Origin: Polynucleobacter sp. AP-Titi-500A-B4
GTDB taxonomy: Bacteria > Pseudomonadota > Gammaproteobacteria > Burkholderiales > Burkholderiaceae
DNA: 64,000 bases
Direction: 5' to 3'
Assembly: GCF_018688095.1 (NCBI RefSeq)
Contig: NZ_CP061311.1
Location: 124,001 to 188,000 of the forward strand
The first letter of the stretch is position 1; the number at the start of each line of letters is the position of its first letter. Shown here piece by piece: positions 1 through 9,043 of the stretch. The notes beneath the pieces were generated by a model. It searched no databases, had not been told where the DNA came from, and saw only the letters and a program-made list of their open reading frames with translations. The position numbers and the translations under genes were made by a program.

Positions 1-429
1 CTCACGCGCTTCATTGCCATAAGAGTTATTGACCTGCTCTTTAAATTCAGTGAGCTTGGTTTGTAGCGGCTTTAAGAGAGCATCAAGGCTAGCCGCGTTT
101 TGTTCTGTGAAGCGCTTAGATTTGTCTTCCAGAATTTCATTAGCAAGATTTTTAAATTGGCTAGTCAGCGCTTCTTTTGCTTCATTCAGTGACTCAATAC
201 GTCCCAAACCTTGCTTGCGCTCTGAATCAAGCTCAGCTTCAAAGCGAATGGCATTTTGTAGTGCTTGATCTCGTTCTAATCTAAGACTTAAGGCTAAAGC
301 ACTTTCTGTTTGAGCTTGTAGTTCAGCTCGCGCAAGACTAGAGCGCAAATTGAGCGCATAAACCAAAAGGCCTGCGCACAATCCCAGTGGCAGGCCAAAT
401 AGTAGAAGCGAACTTAAATCAAATGTCAC
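1..429 (-). CDS. rmuC: DNA recombination protein RmuC (N-terminal part, cut by window edge)
   Basis: Reading the minus strand from a GTG at 429 gives an open frame to the window edge (143 codons). It starts with one membrane-spanning segment (about residues 6-25) followed by a long Ala/Glu/Leu-rich region that looks like a coiled coil. Membrane anchor plus coiled coil is the N-terminal architecture of RmuC, a nuclease-fold protein that limits inversions at short repeats. The catalytic part would lie left of the window. The start lies 15 bp downstream of the grxD stop, so the two are probably co-transcribed. No in-frame ATG is available, and the ribosome site is weak. The assignment rests on architecture and the run of residues after the anchor. 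Confidence 0.75.
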   Translation of the reverse strand, partial: MTFDLSSLLLFGLPLGLCAGLLVYALNLRSSLARAELQAQTESALALSLRLERDQALQNAIRFEAELDSERKQGLGRIESLNEAKEALTSQFKNLANEILEDKSKRFTEQNAASLDALLKPLQTKLTEFKEQVNNSYGNEARE

Positions 430-443
430 TATAGAAAATGAAA

Positions 444-752
444 TTAAGCTTTAACTAACTTTTGCAATTCACCAGACTCAAACATTTCGGTCATGATGTC
501 AGAGCCGCCGATAAATTCACCATTGATGTAGAGCTGAGGAATAGTTGGCCAATTAGCATATTCTTTAATGCCTTGGCGAATACCTGCATCTTCTAACACG
601 TTGACGGTATGCAGTTTTTCTACACCGCTAGCGCGCAGAATATTGATCGCATTACCCGAGAATCCACATTGCGGGAATTGAGCGGTACCCTTCATAAAGA
701 GTACAACAGGGTGACTAGTAACAATTTCTTTGATTTGAGCTTGAGTATCCAT
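444..752 (-). CDS. grxD: Monothiol glutaredoxin, Grx4/GrxD family
   Basis: 102 aa, the usual length of a bacterial single-domain monothiol glutaredoxin. The CGFS active site is at residues 29-32, and the glutathione-binding WPTIPQLYINGEF and GGSDI segments follow. CGFS glutaredoxins bind a bridging [2Fe-2S] cluster with glutathione and hand clusters to Fe-S proteins; they are cytoplasmic. It lies downstream of hemA-prfA-prmC in the same direction, separated from prmC by 109 bp, and leads into rmuC. An AGAAAG ribosome site precedes the ATG. Confidence 0.96.
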   Translation of the reverse strand: MDTQAQIKEIVTSHPVVLFMKGTAQFPQCGFSGNAINILRASGVEKLHTVNVLEDAGIRQGIKEYANWPTIPQLYINGEFIGGSDIMTEMFESGELQKLVKA

Positions 753-861
753 AAATTCTTTCTAGAAAGGCAATAAAGCGGTAAAAATGATTTGGAACTG
801 CTATCGGTTTGATTTTAAGACCTAATGCAAAAAAGGGTAACTCAGTATCTTATTTAGGGTC

Positions 862-1713
862 TTATTTTCGGGCAGATACCACTCGATTGTGACCAGCTAA
901 ATCTTGGTGAATTTGAATTTCGCGCATTCCTACGGTTTTCATAAGATCGACCACGGCCTCCGATTGATCAAATCCATGTTCAACCGCAATAAGACCCAGG
1001 GGTTTTAAATGATCTGCTGCCCCCTGAATAATCTCTTCAAGGCAGCTTAGGCCAGCGGCGTTATCCGTAAGTGCACAGAGCGGCTCAAACCGGAGATCAC
1101 CTTGCGTGAGGTGGGGATCTTGATTGGCAATATATGGAGGGTTGCTTAAGATGACATCAAAAAGAGTGTTATCTCCCAAGGCCTCATACCAACTCCCCTG
1201 CATAAATCGGACGCGAGATTCAAGGTCTAAATGTTTGGCATTGGCTTGAGCAATGACAAGAGCATCGAAAGATTGATCTGTTGCGGTAATGAGAGTGCTC
1301 GAGCTTGCATGTGCAACTGCTAAGGCAATCGCCCCTGAGCCCGTTCCTAAGTCAAGAACATGAACCTTGGTAACTTCATTTTTAATACGCTCAATTTCAT
1401 GCAGCCCAATTTCAACTAGGAGCTCAGTTTCTGGGCGGGGTATTAATACTCCAGGCGCAACCTGAAGTTCAATGTTATGAAAGCCCCGTTTGCCGATGAG
1501 ATAAGCAATCGGCTCCCCTTGAAGTCTTTTGGATTCCAGCAATTTCCAATCATCAAGCGCCTTAACATTGAGCTCCATATCGTCGCGCGATAGTAGGGCA
1601 GAGCGAGGAAGTTGGTAGTGCTTATCCAGCACCTGAGCCATCAGAACTCGGGCTTCGTTTGAGGGAAGCGAGGTGGCGCTCAATAAGGAGCGCAAACTGA
1701 AATCATCACTCAT
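862..1713 (-). CDS. prmC: Release factor glutamine N5-methyltransferase
   Basis: 283 aa from the ATG at 1713. It methylates the Gln of the GGQ motif of RF1 and RF2 using S-adenosylmethionine. Visible signatures are the SAM-binding DLGTGSGAIAL at about 121-131 and the catalytic NPPY at 191-194. The N-terminal helical domain that clasps the release factor precedes them. The open frame extends upstream to a TTG inside prfA, but the ATG fits the family N-terminus better and leaves a 19-bp gap after prfA. Its substrate RF1 is encoded immediately upstream, the classic hemA-prfA-prmC operon. Confidence 0.95.
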   Translation of the reverse strand: MSDDFSLRSLLSATSLPSNEARVLMAQVLDKHYQLPRSALLSRDDMELNVKALDDWKLLESKRLQGEPIAYLIGKRGFHNIELQVAPGVLIPRPETELLVEIGLHEIERIKNEVTKVHVLDLGTGSGAIALAVAHASSSTLITATDQSFDALVIAQANAKHLDLESRVRFMQGSWYEALGDNTLFDVILSNPPYIANQDPHLTQGDLRFEPLCALTDNAAGLSCLEEIIQGAADHLKPLGLIAVEHGFDQSEAVVDLMKTVGMREIQIHQDLAGHNRVVSARK

Positions 1714-1732
1714 GAAATGTTTTTGTTGTCGC

Positions 1733-2812
1733 TTAGCTGTCACCAAGGGCGGCAAGTAATTCAGCCTGATGCTCAGATGCTAGTGCATTGCATAGATCAT
1801 TAATGTCACCATCCATCATGGCATCGATCTTATACAGAGTGAGATTAATGCGGTGATCGGTGATGCGACCTTGTGGGAAGTTATAAGTCCGAATACGGTC
1901 GCTACGATCGCCAGAGCCAATCAAAGATTTTCTAGTTTGCGCTTCAAGTTGATGTTTTTCGCGCTCACGTGCATCCATGATTCGGGAAACCAAAACCTTC
2001 ATCGCTTGTTCACGATTACGGTGCTGGCTACGATCATCCTGACATTCCACTACGGTACCTGTTGGGAGATGGGTAATGCGAACGGCAGAGTCCGTCTTGT
2101 TAATGTGCTGACCACCTGCGCCAGAGGCGCGGAAGGTATCGATACGCAATTCGGCGGGATTAATTTTGACCGCTTCTAGTTCATCGGCCTCGGGCATGAC
2201 TGCGACTGTGCAGGCTGATGTATGAATGCGTCCTTGTGTCTCTGTTTGTGGCACGCGTTGAACGCGATGACCACCAGACTCAAATTTCAGGCGTGAGTAG
2301 ACAGATTGACCTACTAGACGCAGGACAACCTCTTTATAGCCCCCAAGATCTGATTCGGCGGCGCTGACTACTTCAACCTTCCAACCTTGACGCTCTGCAA
2401 AGCGGGTATACATCCGTAAAAGATCGCCAGCAAATAGAGCACTTTCATCGCCACCGGTTCCTGCGCGAATCTCCAAGAACACGTTACGCTCATCGTTCTC
2501 ATCTTTTGGTAGTAAGAGCTTTTGCAGGGTGCCCTCTAGCTCCTCCATCGTTGCTTGAGCTTGCTTCTGCTCCTCATCCGCAAAGTCCTTCATGTCCGGA
2601 TCTTTGCGCATTTCTTCGGCCGCTTGCGCATCTGCCTCAGCTTGTTTGTAGAGGCCAAATTGCTCCACCACAGTTGCAATATCAGAATGCTCGCGCGTGA
2701 GTTTCCGATAAGCATCCATATCTTTGGTCGCTTCTTCAGATGTTAAAAGGGAATTGAGTTCGGCTAAGCGCGTGTCTAGATGATCTAGCTTAGCCCGCAT
2801 GCTGGGCTTCAT
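1733..2812 (-). CDS. prfA: Peptide chain release factor 1
   Basis: 359 aa, the normal RF1 length. The GGQ motif that triggers peptidyl-tRNA hydrolysis is at 233-235 (SGAGGQHINKTDSAV). The stop-codon-reading tripeptide is PQT at 188-190, a variant of the P-x-T class that marks RF1 (UAA/UAG) rather than the SPF of RF2. The N-terminal 100 residues are helical and charged, as in domain 1. The stop codon of hemA at 2813 directly abuts this ATG, so the two are translated from one message. prmC, which methylates the GGQ glutamine, follows. Confidence 0.97.
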   Translation of the reverse strand: MKPSMRAKLDHLDTRLAELNSLLTSEEATKDMDAYRKLTREHSDIATVVEQFGLYKQAEADAQAAEEMRKDPDMKDFADEEQKQAQATMEELEGTLQKLLLPKDENDERNVFLEIRAGTGGDESALFAGDLLRMYTRFAERQGWKVEVVSAAESDLGGYKEVVLRLVGQSVYSRLKFESGGHRVQRVPQTETQGRIHTSACTVAVMPEADELEAVKINPAELRIDTFRASGAGGQHINKTDSAVRITHLPTGTVVECQDDRSQHRNREQAMKVLVSRIMDAREREKHQLEAQTRKSLIGSGDRSDRIRTYNFPQGRITDHRINLTLYKIDAMMDGDINDLCNALASEHQAELLAALGDS

Positions 2813-4129
2813 CTAATGGTCTTCTGGTTTGGAGTGTGATGCGAATAGTTTTGGTAACAGCTTAATCAGAGCGTCACGCTCAGCACCATTCGAGTGCTGT
2901 AGCGCATGAAGTGAGCCATGTAAAAATTTATTAGTCAGTCCTTGAGCCATCGCATTGAGCACTTCTTGTGGATCATCGCCACGCATCAAGCGCTTCATAG
3001 CGCGCTCTAATTCAAGTTGTCTTAAGCGCTCACCTTGCTGTTGAATATCTTGAATCAAGGGAACTGCATTACGACTTTGCATCCAATGCATAAAGTTACC
3101 AACGCGATCTTCAATAATCGCTTCGGCTTGACTTACGGCAGCTTGTCGCAAGCTTGCGCCTGTTTGAATCATGACGCCTAGGTCATCAACGGTATAGAGG
3201 TACACATCATCGAGTCGAGAGATTTCTGGCTCAAAGTCACGTGGCACTGCCAAGTCAATCATCACCATAGGTTTATGGCGACGCTGTTTCAGGGCGCTTT
3301 CCACCATGCCAAGACCAATGATGGGCAGGGACGAAGCAGTACTCGAAACAATGATGTCGAACTCATGTAGGCGTCCAGGAAGCTCTGATAACTTAAATGA
3401 TTCGGCTTGCGTATCTTGTGCGGCAATAGAGTCAGCTAGTTCTTGTCCGCGCTCAGTCGTACGATTAGCAATTGCAACATTTTTTGGTTTGCGTGCAACA
3501 AAGTGAGTTGCGCATAAGCCAATCATTTCACCGGCACCGATGAACAGAATTTTTTGATCAGAAATTTTTTCAAAGATCCGTTCAGAAAGTCGCACAGATG
3601 CTGCAGCCATAGAAATTGAATGCGCACCGATTTCTGTAGATCCACGAACTTCTTTTGCAACGGCAAACGTTTTTTGAAATAGCTGATTGAGATAGGTCCC
3701 TAAAACACCAGCATCATTTGCGGTACGAACAGCATCTTTCATCTGGCCCAAAATTTGGGTTTCTCCAATCACCATGGAATCTAAACCGCAAGCCACTCTA
3801 AAAGCATGTCGTACCGCGTCGGATTGGGGGAGGGAGTAGATGTGAGGCTCAAGACTGCTTGGTGCTAGTTGTTGGGTTTTAGCCAGCCAATCAAATGTTG
3901 CCTCATGAAGAATGCCGGCGGCATTCGCATCGTTAGCTGCGCAATAGACTTCAGTGCGATTACAGGTAGACAAAATAGTAGCTTCGGGCAGGCCAGATTG
4001 ATTCGCCCCCAGCAAATGCTGGCGGAGATCGTGCAACGCTTCTTGAAGAAATTCAGGATCAAAGGCGACCTTTTCCCGAATGGCGACCGGCGCTGTGTGA
4101 TGATTGATGCCGAGTGTCAACAACTTCAT
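2813..4129 (-). CDS. hemA: Glutamyl-tRNA reductase
   Basis: 438 aa. It reduces glutamyl-tRNA(Glu) with NADPH to glutamate-1-semialdehyde, the first committed step of C5-route tetrapyrrole synthesis. The family signature STCNRTEVY is present, with the catalytic Cys at 56, followed by a Rossmann NADPH segment (ILFIGAGEM) and the C-terminal helical dimerisation domain. It is first gene of hemA-prfA-prmC. The ATG at 4127-4129 lies almost back to back with a small plus-strand membrane-protein gene, so the promoter must lie inside that gene. Confidence 0.97.
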   Translation of the reverse strand: MKLLTLGINHHTAPVAIREKVAFDPEFLQEALHDLRQHLLGANQSGLPEATILSTCNRTEVYCAANDANAAGILHEATFDWLAKTQQLAPSSLEPHIYSLPQSDAVRHAFRVACGLDSMVIGETQILGQMKDAVRTANDAGVLGTYLNQLFQKTFAVAKEVRGSTEIGAHSISMAAASVRLSERIFEKISDQKILFIGAGEMIGLCATHFVARKPKNVAIANRTTERGQELADSIAAQDTQAESFKLSELPGRLHEFDIIVSSTASSLPIIGLGMVESALKQRRHKPMVMIDLAVPRDFEPEISRLDDVYLYTVDDLGVMIQTGASLRQAAVSQAEAIIEDRVGNFMHWMQSRNAVPLIQDIQQQGERLRQLELERAMKRLMRGDDPQEVLNAMAQGLTNKFLHGSLHALQHSNGAERDALIKLLPKLFASHSKPEDH

Positions 4130-4172
4130 AATGGTGATTATAGATTTGATGACGTCATTAATGGGGGTAAGA

Positions 4173-4427
4173 ATGGGGTTTTTGGCTTTTCTGCTAATTG
4201 GGGGTGCATCCGGGGCGTCTGCCTGGATTTTTTACCCTCGGCGATCCAAAGGCTCGAGTGGCAAGGGGGTGCTGATAGCGGCATTTTTAGGGTTTTTGGC
4301 GGCAAGCGCTAGTGCTTACTTGGGTCAATACATAGGCCTTTTTCAATCTGGCCAAATGCTTGAGTGGGTTAGCGCTGTCTTGGCTTCCTGCTTTATTGGT
4401 TTTATCTACACGTCTTTAGCCAAATAG
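4173..4427 (+). CDS. Small three-helix membrane protein, GlsB/YeaQ-like
   Basis: 84 aa from the ATG at 4173, chosen because GGGGGTAAGA lies just before it. In-frame ATGs at 4131 and 4161 would add 14 or 4 residues. Three hydrophobic segments are visible: MGFLAFLLIGGASG, the VLIAAFLGFLAASASAY stretch, and a last one near the C-terminus. Glycine-rich helices, a short basic cytoplasmic loop (PRRSKGSSGKG) and the length resemble the GlsB/YeaQ/YmgE (transglycosylase-associated) family, but I cannot confirm the family by eye. It is divergent from hemA and its last 12 bp overlap the convergent ung gene. Function unknown. Confidence 0.6.
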   Translation: MGFLAFLLIGGASGASAWIFYPRRSKGSSGKGVLIAAFLGFLAASASAYLGQYIGLFQSGQMLEWVSAVLASCFIGFIYTSLAK

Positions 4428-5240
4428 ATCGATTTGCCCAGCATTTACGGGAACCTTCTCTGAAGTCCCAATCCATTGAATGGGATTTAGCTGATTAGCA
4501 ATTAACCATTCATTCGTCTTGGTGAAGTGATTGCAGCTGGCCGTCCCACCAGGCACTAAAAAAGGCTTATCAGTTTTATAAACCCCCAATCCAGAAGGAT
4601 GTGAGGATTGCAAAATGAATGGATTTATTCTGGCCTCAATTCCCGTCTCAATCAGGGGCAATTTGGATTGTGCGTGCCCACCCCAAAGCATCCAAGCTAA
4701 AGACTTCTTGATTGCTAGCGCAGAAATTAAGCGATCAATCAAATGCTGCCATCCAAGCTTGGCGTGACTGCCGGCTTCACCCAATTTGACGCTTAACGCT
4801 GTATTGAGAAGAAGCACCCCTTGTTCGGCCCAATGATGCAAGTCACCATTTGCTAGTGAGCCAAAGCCCTCAAGAGCTAGAGCCTTGCTGATGTTGCGAA
4901 GTGAGCTTGGAAACTCACGTGAAGTACTTGCAATATTTTCTGGGATTGAGAATGCAAGTCCTTGTGCAAGCCCGGGTGAGTGATAGGGGTCTTGCCCGAT
5001 GATTACGACCTTGACCGAATCAACCGGGGTTAGTTTGAGCGCTTTAAAAAAATTTTGTGGCTCAGGACGAACGCTTGCAAAGTCAGCATCTAAGACCGTT
5101 TGAATATTGCCTTCTAAATTTTTCCAAGCCGGAGTATCAAAATAGTCGCCTAATAGTGCACGCCAGTCCTGAGGAATATCGTCTTTAGAAAAAGAAGGCA
5201 TTAATTTATCGGGGGCTAGTTTTTGCTGGCGCAAGCTCAT
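4416..5240 (-). CDS. ung: Uracil-DNA glycosylase, family 1
   Basis: 274 aa from the ATG at 5240. It removes uracil from DNA to start base excision repair. The catalytic motif GQDPYH is at 82-87 (Asp84 activates water) and the DNA-intercalating HPSGLGVYK motif is near residue 205. The start is uncertain: the ATG at 5240 overlaps the upstream peptidase gene by 35 bp, and an in-frame ATG at 5201 (residue 14) would start 5 nt after its stop. Neither has a convincing ribosome site. The 3' end overlaps the convergent small membrane-protein gene by 12 bp. Confidence 0.95.
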   Translation of the reverse strand: MSLRQQKLAPDKLMPSFSKDDIPQDWRALLGDYFDTPAWKNLEGNIQTVLDADFASVRPEPQNFFKALKLTPVDSVKVVIIGQDPYHSPGLAQGLAFSIPENIASTSREFPSSLRNISKALALEGFGSLANGDLHHWAEQGVLLLNTALSVKLGEAGSHAKLGWQHLIDRLISALAIKKSLAWMLWGGHAQSKLPLIETGIEARINPFILQSSHPSGLGVYKTDKPFLVPGGTASCNHFTKTNEWLIANQLNPIQWIGTSEKVPVNAGQIDLFG

Positions 5241-6993
5241 ATTGCGCAGGTAGCTGAGGGGACTCTAAAACTAAAATGCGTTCGTGTTCGAGGTCATCAC
5301 GATAAAACGATAAGTTAATGCTCTGGTTTTCTGTAAGGCCATTTAGCACCTGATCCAAGCGACTGCTAGTGATGCGTTGACCATTGATGCTTGCCAGTAA
5401 ATCTCCCGAGGACAAACCTGCAGTCTGGGCGGCCCCACCATCCAAAACATGAGTGACCTTGAGCCAGCCACCACTATCTGTATGGCGCATACCTAATTGC
5501 AGTTTGATTTTCTCCAGCTTAGTTTGTATTTTCGGTTTCACTGACACTAGCTTTGAAGCAATCCACTTTTGGATTGGGATATCTTCAGCTCCAAATACAT
5601 AGCGTGATTTGATGTCGCCCCATATTTTGCTAAAGCCATTCCCTAGTAGCTCATAGATCAACTCATCTAAGCCATTCTCAGAAATTCCATCTAATGTGAT
5701 GCCGTGTCTTTGCCAAATGAGGCGCATGAGATCGTCCAAAGATTTTTTATTCTTCGAGAATGCACGAATTTGCAAATCCAATCCTAGTGCTAGCAGGGCG
5801 CCTTTGCCGTAATAGCTAACAACAGTATTGGGGGTGTTCTCGTCTGCTTGGTAGTACTTGGTCCAGGCATCAAATGAGCTATCAGCTAGGCTTTGCTTCA
5901 ATCTTCCGGGGCCACGCAAGACACCATTCCAGTTATCAGAAACCAGCTTTAAATAGGTAGTGAGATCAATTCGTTTACTACGCAAGAGTTGCAGATCATC
6001 GTAGTAGCTTGTGAAGCCCTCAAATAGCCACAGTAAGCGGGTGTGGTTTCTGTTGCCTAGTATGTATGGCTGGAAAGCCTTTGGCTGAATACGTTTTACT
6101 AACCAGGCATGAAAATACTCATGACTGCATAAGCCTAAAAATTCACGATAAGTGGTTTCGTCTAAGGGAATATTTTTTTGTGGAATTTGGTCTCGACGGC
6201 ACAGAAGTGCAGTGCTGTTACGGTGTTCAAGACCACCATGGCCATTGAGAACTGCGTTCACCAAAAATAGGTAGTGAGTAAATGGCGCCTTTTTAGTCTT
6301 AGGCTCAAACAGATTAATGGAGCAAGAGCAAATGGCTTGCAAGTCGCTCGCTAGGCGTGCCGCATCAATCGGATGTATGCATCCCTGTATGGCCATGCTA
6401 TGAGACGTATTGTTGGCAGACCAGCGTACTATCTGGAATTCGCCCATGGCTACTGGATGATCAATCAAGTCATCATAATTTTGGGCAAGGTAAAACCCAA
6501 AACCGCGCTCATCTGTCTTTGCTGATCTTAAGCTTGTTTGTACTGACCAGTGATCAGCAAATACCTCTTCAGGAGAGGTAATAGCTAGAGAGCATGGGAG
6601 GTGCTCCTGCCCTTTTACTTGCAGGCAGAGGCTAGTTGCATTGAAAAATCCACGCTCTGTATCAAGGTAGGCCGCACGAACTGAATTATCAAAAGCATAA
6701 ACCGTTGTTAGGATATCTACAGCGCTATCCATTGGTGGCAGAAGCCAATGATCGTTATCAATACGCTCCAGATCAATTTTTTTCTTTGTTGGCCCCGAAC
6801 TAAATGCTTCGATAGATTCAATATGTTTTGAGAAATCTCGAATTAAATAGCTGCCTGGTATCCACGCAGGCATTTGTACAACCTGTCCTTTGGGATCAGG
6901 GCGGGCAATATGAAGCTTTACTTGATAACGATGGCCATGAAGGTCTGCAGGCCATACGGTGTATTGAATTTCTGGCAGATCTGTTTTATTCAT
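5206..6993 (-). CDS. M61 family metallopeptidase with C-terminal PDZ domain
   Basis: 595 aa. The zinc motif HEYFH is at 291-295 inside HEYFHAWLVKRIQP, preceded by the GGLEHRNS signature at 253-260. A PDZ domain covers roughly residues 500-570 (GGAAQTAGLSSGDLLASING). This is the glycyl-aminopeptidase-like M61 layout: N-terminal beta domain, thermolysin-like catalytic domain, PDZ. There is no clear signal peptide, so a cytoplasmic location is inferred. It lies 14 bp downstream of dsbC and overlaps ung, suggesting one transcription unit ubiH-dsbC-M61-ung. Physiological substrate unknown. Confidence 0.92.
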   Translation of the reverse strand: MNKTDLPEIQYTVWPADLHGHRYQVKLHIARPDPKGQVVQMPAWIPGSYLIRDFSKHIESIEAFSSGPTKKKIDLERIDNDHWLLPPMDSAVDILTTVYAFDNSVRAAYLDTERGFFNATSLCLQVKGQEHLPCSLAITSPEEVFADHWSVQTSLRSAKTDERGFGFYLAQNYDDLIDHPVAMGEFQIVRWSANNTSHSMAIQGCIHPIDAARLASDLQAICSCSINLFEPKTKKAPFTHYLFLVNAVLNGHGGLEHRNSTALLCRRDQIPQKNIPLDETTYREFLGLCSHEYFHAWLVKRIQPKAFQPYILGNRNHTRLLWLFEGFTSYYDDLQLLRSKRIDLTTYLKLVSDNWNGVLRGPGRLKQSLADSSFDAWTKYYQADENTPNTVVSYYGKGALLALGLDLQIRAFSKNKKSLDDLMRLIWQRHGITLDGISENGLDELIYELLGNGFSKIWGDIKSRYVFGAEDIPIQKWIASKLVSVKPKIQTKLEKIKLQLGMRHTDSGGWLKVTHVLDGGAAQTAGLSSGDLLASINGQRITSSRLDQVLNGLTENQSINLSFYRDDLEHERILVLESPQLPAQYELAPAKTSPR

Positions 6994-7007
6994 GATTCTT
7001 CGATCCG

Positions 7008-7742
7008 TTATTTCAGTGATGCAAATTTCTTTTCAATGTCAGCAATCTGTACAGCACCTGGAAAACGACTGCCATCAGTAAAGAAAAGTGTTGGCGTACC
7101 AGTAATGCCGTAGGTTTTGGCAAATGTCAGGTTTTTATCCAATGGATTGCTGCAATCTATTTTCCCACTGGGGGCAACTCCATTGATCATCCAATCCGTA
7201 TAAGCCTTGTTGGGGTCAGATGAACACCAAATCTGTTTTGATTTTTGTATCGAATCTGCAGAGAGTATGGGTATTAAATAGGTGTAAATGGTGACATTGT
7301 CTAATTGTTGCAGAGATTTTTCTAGGCGTTTGCAATAGCCACAATTTGGATCTGAAAAAATTGCCAATTGGCGAGTGCCATTACCCCGCACTACCTTGAA
7401 GGCATTTGCTTGATTGAGGTCGGTCCATTTGATTCGATTGAGGTCGGCTTGTCTTTGCTCCGTAATATTTTTTCCAGTAGCGAGCTCAATAATTTCACCT
7501 TGAATTAGGTATTTGCCGGTGCTATCGGTATAGAAAATATCGTTCCCAACAAGTACTTCATACAGGCCAGATACTGGTGCAGGGGTAACACTACGCACTT
7601 TTGCGTTACTGCCCAATTTTTTTTGTATCTCCGCTTTTATTTGCTGATCGGCTTGAGCATGAGCCGTACCAGAAAATACTGTACTGGTACAAAGAATTGC
7701 AAAGACAGCAACTGCTACAGATAAAAATTTAGTCAAAATCAA
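7008..7742 (-). CDS. dsbC: Periplasmic thiol:disulfide isomerase DsbC
   Basis: 244 aa. A signal peptide covers about residues 1-30 (cleavage after AHA). The N-terminal dimerisation domain follows and then a thioredoxin fold with the CGYC active site at 134-137. DsbC reshuffles wrong disulfides in the periplasm and is kept reduced by DsbD. The cis-proline loop is seen in GITGTPTLFF. The start overlaps the end of the upstream ubiH-type gene by 14 bp, so the two are translationally coupled. Confidence 0.95.
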   Translation of the reverse strand: MILTKFLSVAVAVFAILCTSTVFSGTAHAQADQQIKAEIQKKLGSNAKVRSVTPAPVSGLYEVLVGNDIFYTDSTGKYLIQGEIIELATGKNITEQRQADLNRIKWTDLNQANAFKVVRGNGTRQLAIFSDPNCGYCKRLEKSLQQLDNVTIYTYLIPILSADSIQKSKQIWCSSDPNKAYTDWMINGVAPSGKIDCSNPLDKNLTFAKTYGITGTPTLFFTDGSRFPGAVQIADIEKKFASLK

Positions 7743-9003
7743 TGTCCCCTAATGCGCGCTCAATAAGGCGCTGTTTAATGAAGTGGCTTTTGTTCACTAA
7801 GCCTAAACCCCAATTGCGTAATTGCTTTTCAGTGCTGCTTCCACCCGAGAATAACTTTTTCAACTTATCAGTAACCCATAAAAGTGCACTTGTGTCACCT
7901 TGTCGCTGGCGCTCGTAACGGCGCAATAAATTCAAATCACTTAGCGAGCGAAATGATTCACGTTTGCTATAGATGTTGAGTAATACGGCAACATCTCGCA
8001 ATCCCAAGTTCAGGCCTTGGCCCGCTAATGGGTGCATCACATGAGCTGCATCACCAATTAATACTACTTTTGGATTTGTCTCTGGACCAATGAAGCGAGC
8101 TGCGCGTAGCTTTCTTAATGGAAAGGCTGCGGGGGTGGAGTTCAGGCTCAACTCACCCAGTTGTTTTGCAATTGCACCATTTGCAATGGATGCGAAACGA
8201 TCAAGCCACTCAGAAGAGTTGAGCTGTAAAAGTTCTGCGGCGTACTCAGGTGAGGTCGACCACACCATCGATACTTGTTTATTGGGTAAGGGGAGCATGG
8301 CCACAATATCTCCGCCTGGCAAGAACCACTGGAAGGCGGTTTCAAGGTGGGGATAGGTGCAAGTCCAGTTTGCTACTACTGCGCTTTGTGCATAACTTTC
8401 TTCGCTAGTGGCGATGCCGATCTCAGAGCGAATGGGTGAGTTTGCACCATCAGCTGCAATCACGAGTTGGGCGCGAATGATGGAACCACTTTTTAAGATC
8501 AAAGTAGTTCCATCTGCATCAACATTGATGCTTTCAACTACATCAGCAATTCGCTCTAACTTATTCTGAAAGCGTGATGCTTGATCAAGTGTGTGCTCGA
8601 TTAAATTCGCCTCACCGATCCATGCCAATTGTGGGGCGCCAGCTTCAAATGCAGAGAGGTGTAGCTGATCATTTTTTTCACCCCGATCACCGTAGATGCG
8701 CATATCACGGACAACTTGCAGGCGACCGTGGTCGAGTGCGTCCCAAACCTGAAGATGGGCTAGGAGTTTTTGGGAGCTTGGTGAAAATGCATAAATTCTT
8801 TGACCCCATTGACTGCCTTCGGGGCTAGGCACCGTTTGCCCTAAATCAGGGGCAATTTCTAAGGTCTGAAGGCCAAGTTGAGCCATGCCTAGGGCACAGG
8901 CCTTGCCGGCAATGCCTCCGCCCACCACAACGACATCAACGGGGCGAATTTGACTGGAATTGGCGGGCATTTTGGATAAATAATTAGGGCTAGCTTCTGA
9001 CAT
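7729..9003 (-). CDS. UbiH/UbiF/COQ6-family FAD monooxygenase (ubiquinone ring hydroxylase)
   Basis: 424 aa. The FAD-binding GGGIAGKACALGMAQ motif is at about 28-42, and the second FAD motif GDAAHVMHPLAGQGLNLGL is near residue 320, the hallmark of the UbiH/COQ6 hydroxylases that act on the benzoquinone ring during ubiquinone synthesis. Which ring position it hydroxylates cannot be read from the sequence. coq7, another ring hydroxylase, lies elsewhere in this window. An in-frame ATG at residue 12 is an alternative start. It is divergent from ychF across 40 bp. Confidence 0.9.
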   Translation of the reverse strand: MSEASPNYLSKMPANSSQIRPVDVVVVGGGIAGKACALGMAQLGLQTLEIAPDLGQTVPSPEGSQWGQRIYAFSPSSQKLLAHLQVWDALDHGRLQVVRDMRIYGDRGEKNDQLHLSAFEAGAPQLAWIGEANLIEHTLDQASRFQNKLERIADVVESINVDADGTTLILKSGSIIRAQLVIAADGANSPIRSEIGIATSEESYAQSAVVANWTCTYPHLETAFQWFLPGGDIVAMLPLPNKQVSMVWSTSPEYAAELLQLNSSEWLDRFASIANGAIAKQLGELSLNSTPAAFPLRKLRAARFIGPETNPKVVLIGDAAHVMHPLAGQGLNLGLRDVAVLLNIYSKRESFRSLSDLNLLRRYERQRQGDTSALLWVTDKLKKLFSGGSSTEKQLRNWGLGLVNKSHFIKQRLIERALGDIDFD

Positions 9004-9043
9004 AACTCGATGATATCGAAACCAGCCCCTTTACAATAAGCTC

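Noticed and set aside
758..769. Perfect 12-bp palindrome CTTTCTAGAAAG before grxD
   Set aside because: It consists of the AGAAAG ribosome site and its chance mirror; short, with no partner site.
817..864. Possible terminator at the prmC stop (AAGACC...GGGTCTT arms)
   Set aside because: The loop is about 30 nt, the arms need a bulge, and no T-run follows on the minus strand.
2506..2746. Plus-strand open frames inside prfA and similar antisense frames inside ftsZ, secA and other genes
   Set aside because: They mirror codon bias of the real genes, lack ribosome sites and have no recognisable domains.
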